Shown here piece by piece: positions 38,065 to 50,476 of a stretch of 64,000 nucleotides of DNA. The stretch is from Nelumbo lutea (Eukaryota; Streptophyta; Magnoliopsida; Proteales; Nelumbonaceae): NCBI GenBank assembly GCA_022828595.1, contig JAKGHH010000003.1:13268934-13332933 (forward strand), read 5' to 3'. Both the position numbers and the translations under genes were made by a program. Every line of letters starts with the position of its first letter. The first letter of the stretch is position 1. The notes under the pieces were generated by a model. That model was not told where the DNA came from, made no database searches, and saw only the letters and a program-made list of their open reading frames with translations.

Positions 38065-38185
38065 TGCTATGTTTGATTTGAAGAAAAAGGCAAAGAAAGA
38101 AAGGAAAAGATAGAGAAACCTATATAAGGTTTGTAAAGGTATTTCCCTACCTTCTCCTACTTTTCCTTTCAAACTAAACACAACC
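38065..38185. repeat. short MITE, GTTTGGTTTGAAGG family, copy 3
   Basis: TGCTATGTTTGATTTGAAG and CTTTCAAACTAAACACAACC are imperfect inverted repeats, flanked by TTA at 38062-38064 and 38186-38188. The TTA flank supports a TWA target rule for the family. Confidence 0.75.
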
Positions 38186-39416
38186 TTAATGAAAATTATG
38201 AAATGTTTTAAATCAAAGCTTGTCCCATACCATGTCTTTCCAACACCATGGATTTCCAAAAAGTAAAATAATAAATAAATAAAAAATATCACCCTATAAG
38301 CTTTAGGGGTTTTAATAATTCAATCCATCCCGTGGAGTTAGGATTTTCTAGGTGTAGACTTAATCCTGCCTATGCCAAATTCGGATAGGATGCACTTTAT
38401 TGGTGGGGGGGTCTACCAATAGATTACAGTTTGTACAACTTTAAAACTGGGAGATGGGGAAATGAATCAAAATTCACAATTCACGAGGTAGTAAACGGTA
38501 GGTGGAGGTGTGGGTAAATAAAATCATAAGAATTAATAAAATTTTAAGATATGAATGTTATAAATGGAGCTCTTTATAATTTTGAATTATTGTAGATTTA
38601 CAGTTGAAATCAGAGGTGGAAAAGGAGTCGAAAATTCCCTACAAAATTTCGAGATGGACTGAACCATAAATTTCTCAAAATTGAGATCATAAACCATTTT
38701 GTACAACTGGTGAGGCGTACGTTCTCCTCGCGATCACATCATGTGGTCTCGTCGCTATGATTGTCCAGCTGTTATTAGATCTTTCCAAATTACAACTATA
38801 ATACAATGTGGAATATCATAACAATTTCTGTTTCTGAAACGTCCATGTGTCCATGTGGCAACAGCTAAGGGTAGTTTCTGAACCACCATCGGCTCCGTTA
38901 GTACCAGATATTTTTCATAGATCAACGAAGAAACTTTAGTGGGTGTCCATTGGACGTTTTTGTTTGTGGACCCATTCCCGTTCATGTCCATTCCCCATTT
39001 GGCTCTAGCCACTACCACTAGTCCGTTTTTTATGTCTTAAATTGGACCCCCATTTCCATTACTTGGGCCCAATTCCAAATTCCAATTGACGTAACTTTGT
39101 CCCTTTGATGGGCCTGGAGCACTGGACCTTACTGATTATCCGCAACTCTCCGACTCTATCATTGTCATTGATGGACGTGAACAACGAATGCTTACTACGT
39201 TCCTCAGTCCATCACCATCTCGTAATTGTGGTCCACCGGTTAACCAGTCTGGGCCGTTCCGATTGCACGTGTGCTGGATTGGATCTGGATGATCGTCGGT
39301 TTTAAGAAAACCGCTTATTGCAATTTGGCGCAGCTAATTTCGGTCCGGTTTGGAGTTTGGGTAAAAAGAAGAGTAAGAAGGGTGGCCCCGACGACCCGCT
39401 AAATTAACTGACTCCG

Positions 39417-39855
39417 AGTCACGAGGCTAGTCGTTGGGGCCCTGTGCGGCACTCGAATGCTACGAGTAAGTCTAAACCACATGTAACAACACAAGAAAAG
39501 GCAACAAATATGGCACACAAATTAGACAAAAATGTAACTTGTATTGCATTAATGGATGGCAAGCATAAGCACACAGTTCAGTGTCAAGGGGATCTCATGC
39601 TTAACCTTTACATGCTCTTGATTCATTCGATTACCTACCTCCCCTCAAAGAGTACGTTAAGCTTTTGAAGGAGTGACATAAACATACATCAAAAGGATAA
39701 AAAATCATACTAGATAATTACAAGAATGACATTGACAATCTCCCATACAAAAGTACATGCATAGCCCACCCATGGCACACACTTGGACACTGGAGTGGCA
39801 GCTGTAAGCACGATGGATGGCACTTGATGGCGCGACGAATAGAACACTTGTGACA
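39417..39855 (-). repeat. LTR, 3' copy (minus-strand element)
   Basis: It aligns with 42408-42796. Shared words include CTAGTCGTT, GAATGCTACGAGTAAG, ACTTGTATTGCATTAATGGA, ATGCTTAACCTTTACATGCT and TGGCGCGAC. On the minus strand it begins TGTCACAAG. It contains an extra segment of about 50 bp near 39765-39820 that the other copy lacks. Confidence 0.8.
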
Positions 39856-40339
39856 GTATGCCCCACTCAATTCAGTTTTTGTCCTCGAAAACTAGCTTCT
39901 GCTCGAGGCTCAAATTTGCTGTTGAAGAAGGAGGGTTCTTTAGCTGATCCACGAAGTTTATCTCTTCAAAGGCCTTGACATGATGATGGGTGGAAGTCTT
40001 TAGGGTGTTCTAGATGGTGGGAAAACCTATGGCTAGTCCCTACGTTAAGTCCTTGTCTGGCTGCTTCAAGGTAGGATTTTGGTTGTTCTCCTTTGGTGTT
40101 AGGAGGGTTTTTAGCCAGGGCTAGGTCAAAATGAAAGTTTGGATTTTTTGGGTATTGTTCCCTTTGATGATTTTTTTTCCCAAGGGTTGCTCCTCACAAG
40201 GCTTCTATGAGGGTTGACTTGATCATTGTGGTGGCGGACAAGGTACCTAAGTGGATTTGGTGGTACTCGCTCTCCCCGATGATGGTCATAGTGGAACTGG
40301 TTGTGGCTGGAGACGACCTTGGGTCTTTTAGGAGTCTTC

Positions 40340-42342
40340 TATGATGTCGGCTCGTGGCACTGACATTGGTGCCGTTGTTGATGTTGATGTTGGCGTTGGT
40401 GCTGTTGCTGACATTGGTATTGGCGTTGGTGCTGATGTTGGAATGGCTTTGGGGGAGACTTCTTCCTGGTGATGACTTCCCAACCCGTCCCAGTGCTGAT
40501 GTGAGATGATTGAGACAGAGTCTTCCTTGTAGGCATGGCGCTAGCTTTGTGGGTATCTGCTTCCTGATAGTATTGCAGGGCCGAAAGTTGCTTCCCATGT
40601 TCCTTCAAGGCTGTTGTCACTAGAATCATGCAAGGAGAACAATCGTCCAAGATGAACAGACTGTCTATGTGTGACATGAGAGCTGCTTCCGCTTGTGCAA
40701 GAAAATCCATTCCCAAGACAACCTGAAAATCATCCAAAGGTACTATAGATAGATTGATGGGTCATTTCCATGACCCAACTTGGATATCTACCCCACAAGC
40801 CATGCCTTTGACTCCCTTGGCCCCTGAGTTGACAGCTTTGATCCACCCTATCTGTTTGGTGGTGGTTAAGCCAAATCTTTTTGCCTCCGCAAGCGAGATG
40901 AAGTTATGGGTGGCCCCAACATCCACCAAGGCTTGGGTTGGTCTCCCGCTGAGGGTGATGTCTACATATTTCAGCCTCTTGTGGGCTTTGCTGGGCTGCT
41001 TGGATGTGGCATCTTTCTTAACCATGGCATTAATGAGTTGGAAGGAGCCTGTTCTTGGCGCCGCTGTGGGTTTCTCCTCATCTTTCTTTTCACTGTCGCT
41101 GAGTTTGGCAATGAGGGAAGTGAGTTTCTTCTGTGTTGGACATTCACTCGTTTAATGTTTCCTATTGCAAAGGTAACAAGGCACATGAGGAGTAGTCGGT
41201 CTCCTAGTGAACCGATGGCCCTGATAGCTTGGGCCTCCTTATGGCTTCTTCCCTTGTTGGTAATTGCTGGGCGTGTTAGTAGGCACTGGTTTCCCTTGCG
41301 TAGAAGTTGATGTCTGGTCTCCCCCACTCAAGCTATTGGTACACGGGCTATGTGGTTGGTGGTCTTCCTCTTCTGACTTCCTTAGATCAACTAGTTGCTC
41401 GGCCACCGCCATGGCTGTTGCTAAGTCCTTCATCCCATGCCGTTGTAGTTTGAGTTTCGCCCATGGTTTGAGACCATCCATGAAGTTGAATAAAAGGTCT
41501 TTGTTAGACATGTCGAAGATCTCAAGGGTCAAGGTCGAGAACTCTTGGACATAGTCATGCAATGAGTCTTGGTGCTTCAAATTCTTCAATTTTTTTTGTA
41601 CCAAGTACTCAACATTTTCGGGGAAGAACTGTTACTTGATCTCTCTCTTGAAATCGGCCTACGTGTTGATGGTCTAAGTGCCACATTCAATGTCCTTGCA
41701 ACATCTACGCCACCATAACATTGCAATATCATTTAAATAAATGGCAACTGTACGTACCTGAGTCTGATCATTATGGATGCCATTCGCAAAGAAGTATTGA
41801 TCAAGTTGCCACAAGAAGTTTTCAAGCTCCCGAGCATCACGAGCATCGGAGTATGGAGTTGGTTGGCACACCTTGATGTGGGTGGATGGAGCATATGAGG
41901 GGATGGTGGAATTGACCATAGCTCTTTTCATGATTGTCAGCTCGACCCTCATCTCATCCAACTACACTTGGAAGTTGTCCATTAAGCCTTGAAGGTTGCT
42001 TTGGGAAGAGCTGGCTTGTGACTACTGCATAGTGTTCTGGACGTTTCGGTGGGCTCCGTTAAAGTGACTCTCCAGCTCCACCATAGCATTCTCTACCGTC
42101 TCCATGTTGAGATGGAGTTCGTCGACCCGGTCTCGGGTCTCACCTACTGTTGCCTCGCAACGTAGGATGCACATGTCCATGCTAGCTAGTTGGTTTACAG
42201 ATTTATCACGCTTGCTAGCTTTAGTTGTGTGGCCCTTTGGGGCTTGCGTCTTGGCAGGATCGTCGAGTGGAGCCTCATTGGTGTTGTAGGCTTGATGCAG
42301 CCCGTGTAATATGTCATCGGCAATGTCAGGGTTGCTCTTCAT
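40340..42342 (-). pseudogene. broken gag-protease of a Ty3/gypsy-type element
   Basis: Fragments in order on the minus strand are: a Gag N-terminal coiled-coil region (42342-42022), a Gag capsid core with LWWRR-like sequence (41961-41674) and continuation (41604-41239), a CCHC knuckle region near 41170-41130, and a retroviral-type aspartic protease region (41025-40762 and on to about 40620). Stop codons interrupt it, including one just after 42022 and one between the His and last Cys of the knuckle. The protease motif reads VDVGATHNF, with Val where an active enzyme has Thr or Ser. It is therefore inactive. The tail near 40340-40445 is a low-complexity Gln/His or Asn/Thr-rich run caused by imperfect GTTGATGTTGGC repeats. 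Confidence 0.8.
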
Positions 42343-42393
42343 TGTGCTGAAGCAGGGGCAAAGACAGGGTTCAATGTGTGTGTAGGAGCTCTC

Positions 42394-42405
42394 GCTCTGA
42401 AACCA
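42394..42405 (-). other. primer-binding site, initiator tRNA-Met type
   Basis: On the minus strand the bases just inside the 5' LTR read TGGTTTCAGAGC, one base from TGGTATCAGAGC, the usual plant LTR primer site complementary to initiator tRNA-Met. Its position fixes the element's orientation. Confidence 0.75.
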
Positions 42406-42407
42406 AC

Positions 42408-42796
42408 TATCACGGGACTAGTCGTTAGAGCCCGTGTGGCACTTGAATGCTACGAGTAAGCCTAAATAACAAGCAACAATACAAGAAAAGGCAAAAAGAT
42501 CGACACACAAATTAGACAAAAAGGCAACTTGTATTGCATTAATGGATGACAAACATAAACACAGTTCAGTGTCAAGGGAATCTCATGCTTAACCTTTACA
42601 TGCTCTTGATTTACTGGACTACCTACCTCCCTTCAAAAGTACGTTAAGCTTTTAGGGGAGTGATATAAAAATATATAAAAAAGATAAAAAATTATACTAA
42701 ATAATTACAAAAATACCATTAACAATCCCTTATACAAAAATACATGCATAATCAAGTATAGCACTTCGTGGCGCGACAAAGATAATAATTATGACA
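42408..42796 (-). repeat. LTR, 5' copy (minus-strand element)
   Basis: On the minus strand it starts TGTCATAATT and ends near CCCGTGATA. It aligns with 39417-39855 as described there. A TG-to-TA change at its inner border is probably a methylation-linked mutation. Confidence 0.8.
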
Positions 42797-43359
42797 ACCC
42801 AGCGGAGCTGTGGAGGGAGGGATATGGGGACGCGCGTACAGCATACTTGTGGTCGTGGAGTAAGAGGTAAGGCCTACTAGGCTACTACAACACCTACTAC
42901 ACCTACACGCCGGCTGAAATGTGAAATCAACATCGTGGTCGACACATGACAGCTCTGCATCTACGACACGATATGAGCACACGTGTGAGTAAATACGATC
43001 GTGGTACATTAACGAGTGAGCGTGGACCGTGATTATGGGGTCCCACGCTCCCAGGGAAGGTGTCGTACGCGGGCAACCGCCGATAGTCATGGTGTGAGAT
43101 TTTATTGACTTCGCTGAGGAGCAGAGCGTAAGCCAACAATACATACAAGGGTATTGGAAAATGATGATTTTGAATTGAGAGTGAAAGGAAAATAACAGAA
43201 GAGGAACTGTAGGCTCTTTTTCTCTCACCTCTTCTCATAATTTCTCCTTTTACAATCCCACCTTTGCTTTTTCAATATTTGTTTTTCATATCTGTGGTTA
43301 GCGGAGGGCAAAGCTGCAGAGGAATAATTAATAATTTGTATGATTGATTGATTTGCTTC

Positions 43360-43360
<1 letters not shown>

Positions 43361-43395
<35 letters not shown>
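43361..43395 (+). repeat. compound GT/GA microsatellite next to a start codon
   Basis: A GT run passes directly into a GA run and ends two bases before the ATG at 43398. It would lie in the 5' leader of the DUF1336 mRNA, so length changes would alter the sequence just upstream of the initiator. Confidence 0.9.
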
Positions 43396-43397
43396 GT

Positions 43398-46300
43398 ATG
43401 GGGAGTTGTGTGTCGCACCCGGAAGGGTGTGTCGGCAAGCGATCAAGTTCTTCAAAGAAGTCTGCTCGCAAGCGAAGAAGAATAATCAAGAGGCGAATTT
43501 CATCGCGAAAGTCAATCGATTCAGTCAACACGGTGATCGGCCAGCCCGATCTATGTTACAACAATCCGTCTTTCCAAGGTTCTAATTTCTCTTCCCTCTT
43601 TCCGTTTGAGAAATTATTGATTCTGTCTTCTGTTTATTGCACTTTATTCCGGGAATTCTGTGTTTTATGTCGGTTTTCACGATTTTTATGCTGGATGTTT
43701 GTGTTTGAGAGGTTGTTGCATGTGTTTTAGGTTTTAGCTACCGGAAAAAAGAAAACTCATTTTAAGTATTTTTTATTGCTTAAGGCCCTCTGCATTGCTC
43801 TTTGCATAAGTTTTTTCTTCATATTGGGAGAGGTTTTATAGTATATATCTGGAAACTAAACTCTGGAATTGAACTTCTGAGTGATTTTATCTGATTCAAA
43901 TGCGGATCATTCAGAATCTTTTCAGTTTTACCAAATTCAATTTTAGTATAGAAGGGAGCATTTTTTTTTGTCAAGGTATCAGGATATTTGCCTATGCGTT
44001 TGAAACACAGTATCTCCTTGTAGATGGACTTTTTAGTTTGAGATGAGAAAGAGAAAACTGTTTGAAATACAATATTTTTCACTCTACACCCCAAACAGAA
44101 GACTAGCTATTTTTTCCTGTTCCTTGTGTCTACAAATAGTTTGCAACTGGGGAAAGCTGATGATATATGTTGAAGTACTCTTTTTGATCATTTATCTAAT
44201 ATATATTTTTTGAATTCATGTTTCCATGCATCTTGTATCGGCACTTTTAGACATTCTGAAATCATGCCTATCCCCTGCAAAGTGGTTAATTGGTAATTTT
44301 TAGCTGTCGTGAAATTTTGCATGAGGTTTATTTATCATGGAACATATATTTCTGGGAACATCTGTTTAATATCCAAGGAACATACAAGTTTATTTATACC
44401 ATTGACATGGTTTTTGTTGTGATCTCATGGTATCAGCTGGCAGTACTGAGGAGGCATGGTTTGATTCTTTCACACTACTTGAATCAGACTGTGAAGATGA
44501 TTTCCACAGTGTTCAGGATGGTATGGATGTGAAGCTCATTAAGCATCCATTTGACTTTGTGCCCTATCTCAGTTCTGCTTTATTGATTTGCGTATATTTT
44601 CTAATTCTGCAGATACCTTGTCTCTGAATGGCCTCGAAGTTGCATCTGCATCTAGTATTACATCAGTAAAAGATGCTAATCACGAACATTTTAATGGAAA
44701 TATTTCTTGCATCCCTTCACAAACTGGCAGTGAGGTGGCTAAAAAGGAAAACTCCCGAATCGTACATTCAAACAATGCTGATTCTCAATTGAAATCTGAT
44801 GGTCTTCTAAATGAAGGAAAGCATCCTGCATCCGGTGATGGAATTTCTAGCATCTCTGTTGATGAGATCACTGCTAGAGGGGAAGGAGGAATGCTTGACC
44901 ATTGCGGAATTCTACCAAATACATGCTTGCCTTGTCTTGCTTCTACTGTCTCTTCAGTTGAAAAGAGAAAATCTCTAAGTCCTGGTCCACCAAGTACGAG
45001 GAGAAAGGCTTCGTTGAAACTTTCCTTCAAATGGAGGGAAGGACATGGCAATCCCACATTATGTAAGTGTCATTAGACTTGGAACTCTTTTATTTCAAAA
45101 CTTGGTTACTGGTCAAATGTCTTCGTTACTGTATTCAAATTATTTGGTGTGACTGTTGTGATCAGATGGAAATGTTGCATATTAGTAAATGACCCATTCT
45201 CCTTTTGCTATGACAATATTTATTCCATACCATAGTCTGTGAAATCTTTTTAATAACAGATGGAGGCAATTTCTGATCATGTTTTGAAACATTTTGTTCA
45301 TATTCAAGAGTTAAGATTTCAAGCTATAATCAGCTGCTATGACCTGGTAACTTTCCAGCCACCTTTCTTCATTTTGTGTATGAGGCTATGATATCCTGAT
45401 ACCTGTACAGGGGTGTTGTATCATGTTGGATATTTCAACTTTTAATGTAAGTTTCACATCCGATACCATATCCATCCGTTTCCTTGCCATGCTTGCATAA
45501 CATAGGTCTGAGGATAACTAATTTCCACACGGCTCAGATTAATATCTGTTACATGTAATGTACTAATGTTTGAAGCACATAATTTTGATTTCACAGTTCC
45601 CAGTTCACAATTTAAGGTACTCTGTTGACTCTGTGCTAGATTATTATTATTTTTTTATGGATTTCTCCCTTTAGATTATTAAAGTGGACAAAAAAAAAAC
45701 CCTAATACCTTTGAATTGTTAAACTGCTACATGTGGATATATTACTCATTTCAAGCATTCGGTTTACAATTTTACGTGTGAAAACATAAATTTTCTATTG
45801 GAATCTGGACCTTGTATTCATCTGAAAGATTGTGTTCTATGCAGAGACTTAGTTGAGCTATTTCTCAGCATGCATTTTATTTGTAATAATTCTCATTCTG
45901 CCGCATCATAAATTAGCTTTATCTATCTCATTTGTTTGTGTGTATTTTCTTCTGATGATTTGTGGTATATTAACTTTCCAGCAATGTTATTTGTTGGTAT
46001 CTTTGTCTATACAATCATCTGTTACTTTAAACAGATCCTAAATTTTTATTAATTGAAGAGAGTACATGTCTCTAAACCCTTCTGCCCCAATAAAAGCTTC
46101 TGTTCAGTTAAGTTCAGAATAAGTTGGAAGAGAAGAACATTTGATTTATTTAAGGAACAAACTTGTCTCTAGATCAATGGGAAATGGTTTGCTAGTAGAT
46201 ATATTAATTTAAATTATTTAGATAGTGTAATATTGTTCCACGTTCTCATGTTTATCAATTACACCTGCTTATAAATCATCTGAACCTTGAGCCATTGGAA

Positions 46301-49300
46301 TAGTTTCCTTTGACACATGCAAAACCACCAAGTGCTACAGTAACTTTATTTGAATCTGCTTTGTGCTTGTCGTTCTTTTATCAGTGTAGCTTTATGGATA
46401 ATCTAATCTCTCAATACCATGAATCCATGCCATTGGGATGGTTTGAATTTTCTTTACTCTTAAACCTTGGGATATGGAGTCATTAACTGTATAATGACAT
46501 ATCATGTTCAGATCACTCAATACAAGCTAGATTGACTTTGAAAAGTATAAATGTGTGCAAGCAATGCCAAAGGTGCAAAAATAACTTCAGGGCTTGGTCC
46601 ACTGATTAGAACCAGGTTGACCTACTTTTTCATGAGTCGTACCTTGTCTGTAGTGAATGGTGAAAGTACTTTGCACCTTTGGTATTGCTTTCTAGCATTC
46701 CTCTTACTGAAGTGCTTGTGTTTCTGAAATGAAATTATTATTATTCTTTTTCTAGAGAGATTTTCTAGATAAAAGGAATTTCTTTCAGGAAAGGATTTAA
46801 CTTGTTAGGTTGCCATTACATAGGCATAGTACAACTTAACTCCTTGGATAGTATCACTGTTGGGGAGTTCATTCAACCCTGCTAACAAATTTGTGGGGCA
46901 GCATGATTTTTCTTCAAGAAATTTTGGTATATTAGTTATTTTCTATGCTTTTTAAAGTTTCTGCATGCACTATTTTTTGTCTTTTCTTTATTTTTTTGGG
47001 GATCCTAATATCCGTAAATTATTGATTATTGGATTCACATGCATTGTGTTGGCTTAACATGAAATATTTTTTGACAGTAACATACTCTATTGTCTTTCTG
47101 CCTCAGTATCTTCAAAGGTGCTTCTGCAAAGACCAATAGCAGGTTCCCAAGTTCCATTTTGCCCAATAGATAAGAAAATGTCTGATTGTTGGTCTAACCT
47201 TGAACCTTGTACATTCAAAGTTCGGGGAGAGAATTATTTTAGGTGAGTATCCTTTAATTTATATTTTGTTGAATGTTATTAATTTTTATTTGAACTAATC
47301 ATCTGTAGTTTTTTTTCTCACTGTAAACACTCCACAAATTTTGTTTAATTTTTGCGGCAGGGATAAGAAGAAAGAATTTGCTCCAAATCATGCTGCATAT
47401 TGCCCATTTGGCGTTGATGTCTTCTTATCTCCAAGGAAAATTGATCACATTGCTCGGTTTGTGGACCTACCTTCTATAACTTCATCTGGCAAATTGCCTC
47501 CTGTCCTCGTTGTAAATGTTCAGGTATTCTTGTATATTACTCCTGATGATCTCTACTCAGTATCAATATCTAATTTTGGTCTTTTTAAATTCATTCTAGA
47601 CATGTGATGAAAGGGTATAAGTATTAATGCTTCCATACCCTATGGCATATGACTTCCATTTTTTGCCTTAAATTTCTCTTCCTATGAAATTTATGTCCAA
47701 GTTTAATTTGAGGAAATGAGGGTGGGCCTTGGCACAATGGCTGGATTACTCCATTGCACCTGGGTGACCAGGTTTCAAATCTTGGAAACAGCCTCTCTGT
47801 ATGTACAAATGAAAAAAAAAATATCCTAAGATGGAAAAGTTCATGACCATGACATCTTTAAACAAATAGTAGGATGCCTAGATGGTGTACAAAGAAAAAT
47901 TCTTTAATATTTTTTATAACTTGCTTTTATGGTTTCTGCAGGTTCCATTGTATCCTGCCACACTCTTTCAAAGTGAAACGGATGGAAAAGGGATGAGCTT
48001 TGTTTTATACTTCAAGCTTTTGGAGAATTACTTGAAAGAACTTCCACTCCATTTTCAAGAAAATATCAGAGTATGATGGACTGATTGTCATTTTCTGTTT
48101 CCAGTTTTAATTTGCTAGTTGTTGAACTGAGCTGATTCATTTATTTCAATTTGCAACACAAGTTTATTAAAGCACATTTCTCTGGGAACAGAGGCTAATT
48201 GATGATGAAATAGAAAAGGTAAAAGGTTTCCCAGTGGATACAATTGTACCTTTCCGGGAAAGGCTAAAGATCTTGGGGCGTGTGGTAAATGTAGAGGATC
48301 TTCATCTAGGTGCAACTGAGAAAAAACTCATGCAGGCTTACAATGAAAAACCTGTTCTTTCTCGCCCTCAACATGAATTTTACCTGGTATGGCTATCTCC
48401 AACTTATCATGCTGGATTGCTGTAGTTCACATTTTTTTTTTCCTCTTCGTGTTCAGTTTGGATTCTCCACTCAATTTTTTTCCATTCTTAGTTTTTGATT
48501 ACTGGAAATATTTTATCATTAAGCTTGGAGCTTGCTAATTTTAAGCACAAGAAAGGAAGAGAAAGATGTCCATAAATGACTTAGAATCGTTAAATACAAT
48601 TGATTTAAAATATTCATACCCATAATTTAGTTCTTATTATCATCAATATTTTATTAATATCCTGTTCATTTCTTTGGGTTTTTAACTGCACATTTTAATT
48701 ATCTGCACGTGTTTGCCACATCTAGGATCAGTTATTGTTAGAGATTTTATTTAATCATCACGAGAGTGTATTCAGAGTATTATAGTTTGCTTATGGAGAC
48801 CACTAGAGTTACTCAAATTGTTGATAGTTTCTGGATTTATAAAAATTCATCACTTAAACCGTATTCTGTATTCTAACTGAACCATCAATACAGATTTTCC
48901 CCTTTTCCTTTCTTTTTTGGGTATTTTTATTTGATTGGTTACCGTTCTTTTGCAAAGTGCAAACAACAATATATTATTCCGCTAATGGGAATATGGGATA
49001 CACTGCAACTCATATTGGATTTACTTCCTCTGTCTCAAGAAATTGCAACTTATTTATACTAGCATAGTAGAAAAATACCAGCTGCTGTTATCATCATGCA
49101 TTCCTTCTTAGAGATCGGCTTTCTGAAATTTTTACAGGGAGAAAATTATTTCGAGATTGATTTGGATATGCATAGATTCAGTTATATATCCAGGAAAGGT
49201 TTTGAACAATTCCAAGACAGATTGAAGCTCTGCACCTTGGATTTTGGCCTAACAATTCAAGTAAGTTTCTCTCAATCCAGCACAATAACGTATATGTATT

Positions 49301-49471
49301 TTTTTTCTTCATTTAGATCCATTAAATAAATCTAGATTTTGTTGCAAAATTGTGAGGGAACAGGCAAACAAGGCGGAAGAGTTGCCTGAGCAGATCCTAT
49401 GTTGTATACGGTTGAACGAGATTGACTACACAAATTACCACCAACTAACGTTCAACCTAGAACCCCTTTGA
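43398..49471 (+). CDS. DUF1336 / EDR2 C-terminal domain protein
   Basis: Inferred exons are 43398-43578, 44437-44520, 44613-45062, 47107-47242, 47361-47523, 47942-48070, 48192-48386, 49138-49260 and 49364-49471; all introns are GT-AG and phases agree, giving 522 residues. The start [13 protein letters not shown] has Gly2 and Ser6, a candidate N-myristoylation signal, with Cys4 available for palmitoylation. A Lys/Arg/Ser-rich stretch follows, so membrane attachment is likely. Residues about 30-240 are low complexity and acidic/Ser-rich. The DUF1336 domain covers about residues 245-520 and includes [50 protein letters not shown] and [20 protein letters not shown]. Family members bind lipids or are linked to defence (EDR2), but this subgroup lacks the START and PH domains of EDR2 and its job is unknown. 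Confidence 0.93.
46559..46690. repeat. inverted repeat in intron 3 of the DUF1336 gene
   Basis: AAGCAATGCCAAAGGTGCAA (46559-46578) pairs with TTGCACCTTTGGTATTGCTT (46671-46690) with one mismatch around a loop of about 90 bp. A small MITE is the likely origin; no clean target duplication is visible. Confidence 0.6.
47719..47820 (+). mobile_element. tRNA-derived SINE, Au-SINE-like
   Basis: CCTTGGCACAATGG fits a Pol III A box. CAGGTTTCAAATC, about 40 bp later, fits a B box. TGGAAACAGCCTCT that follows is a motif I associate with the plant Au-SINE family. The copy is short and ends in an A-run. It sits sense in intron 5 of the DUF1336 gene. Confidence 0.65.
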
Positions 49472-50476
49472 TCTCAAAAATTACTTAAATGCTGTAATGT
49501 TTCAAGAGTAAATAAAGATCCGGGGAAGCTGGTTTTTACAGAAGCCTCTGAAGTATAGCATTTGCAGTTCTTCCGTTTCAGTTTACATTGGAAAGATAGC
49601 TGTCACAATACTGGTGGTTCAACCAACTTCAATTTGATTACTGTCCGAGAATTTCGGGACAATAATTGTTTTATGGTAACTACTACAAGGGTCCCCTGAA
49701 TTTGCGGCTTCTGTATTCATAAGGAGGTTGAAAATGCACAGATGATGTACAGGTCTCAAAAAATGGGACAGAGATAGAGGTTTGGGGGATTATGTTTCCA
49801 TGTCCAATGCCCAGTTTGACATGCCGTGAATCCGTGATTACTGATGACGGATGCGTTACTTAGCCATTAGTAGGTGAGCACTACTATCATTTGATTTTTC
49901 TACTTTCAGAAATGAAGAAAAAACCATTACAAGACATGGACCCAAGCCAACTGAAGCTAGGCCCTAACACAACTTGTAAAACGTAGATTTGAATTTGATT
50001 TGTTTATATTTTTTTAGTATCAGTAAATCTAAGTAAGTTCGGGACAAATTTATCAAGTTAAATATAATTGGTGCTTTGTCTGTGTTCCGAAGACCAGTTT
50101 AGATTTTTTTTCTTTCTTTTAGATAAATATGGAGCTCATATTTACTACAAGAAAGTAAAATAACAAACCATGATCAAGTAAACAATGAAAAACTAGTAAA
50201 ATCAGTACAGAATCTATTCACTAAATAATTACTAATTAGAAAATGGAAAACATATCAGAGTTCAGAGTTTAGACAGCGTCCGTTTCCTCGATCGATAGTC
50301 CATTTTAGGCCTAAAAAACACCAATTTATAAAACCTCCCTTCTATTCATTTCCCTCACTATATATATTCTCTATTATTAATTAATTTAAAACCACTCAGT
50401 ACTTCAACTGCCAGCTCCAACTGGTACCTTGTACCACCAACACATACGCTACGTAACATGTTCATTTACAGAATAC
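49472..50476. other. convergent intergenic region
   Basis: About 1 kb between the stop codons of the DUF1336 gene (+) and the MYB gene (-). It should contain both 3' ends. I see no gene, repeat or RNA. Confidence 0.7.

Larger units (their letters stand above)
34606..39416. other. spacer with MITEs
   Basis: No gene is supported between the coiled-coil gene and the retrotransposon. The interval holds the elements listed at 34680, 35258, 35814, 37410 and 38065, plus a C-run followed by an A-run near 34830-34861. The rest is ordinary AT-rich sequence. Frames at 38755-39018 and 39105-39305 show no domain and are not called. Confidence 0.7.
39417..42796 (-). mobile_element. non-autonomous gag-only LTR retrotransposon
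   Basis: Two related LTRs (39417-39855 and 42408-42796) enclose about 2.55 kb. The order on the minus strand is LTR, tRNA-Met-type primer-binding site, broken gag-protease, purine-rich stretch (GAGTGGGGCATA), LTR. No reverse transcriptase, RNase H or integrase remains or fits in the space. The structure matches the TR-GAG class of plant elements mobilised by Ty3/gypsy relatives; a deletion derivative is the alternative. I could not find a convincing target duplication. The LTRs differ by many substitutions and a roughly 50-60 bp length change, so the insertion is old. Confidence 0.82.

Noticed and set aside
40754..41310. plus-strand frames of about 130 codons inside the retrotransposon
   Set aside because: They are antisense to the broken gag-protease fragments, which carry the real family signatures.
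42752..43228. 158-codon minus-strand frame
   Set aside because: It overlaps the retrotransposon LTR edge and the DUF1336 promoter side; no domain, and Cys/His-rich only by chance.
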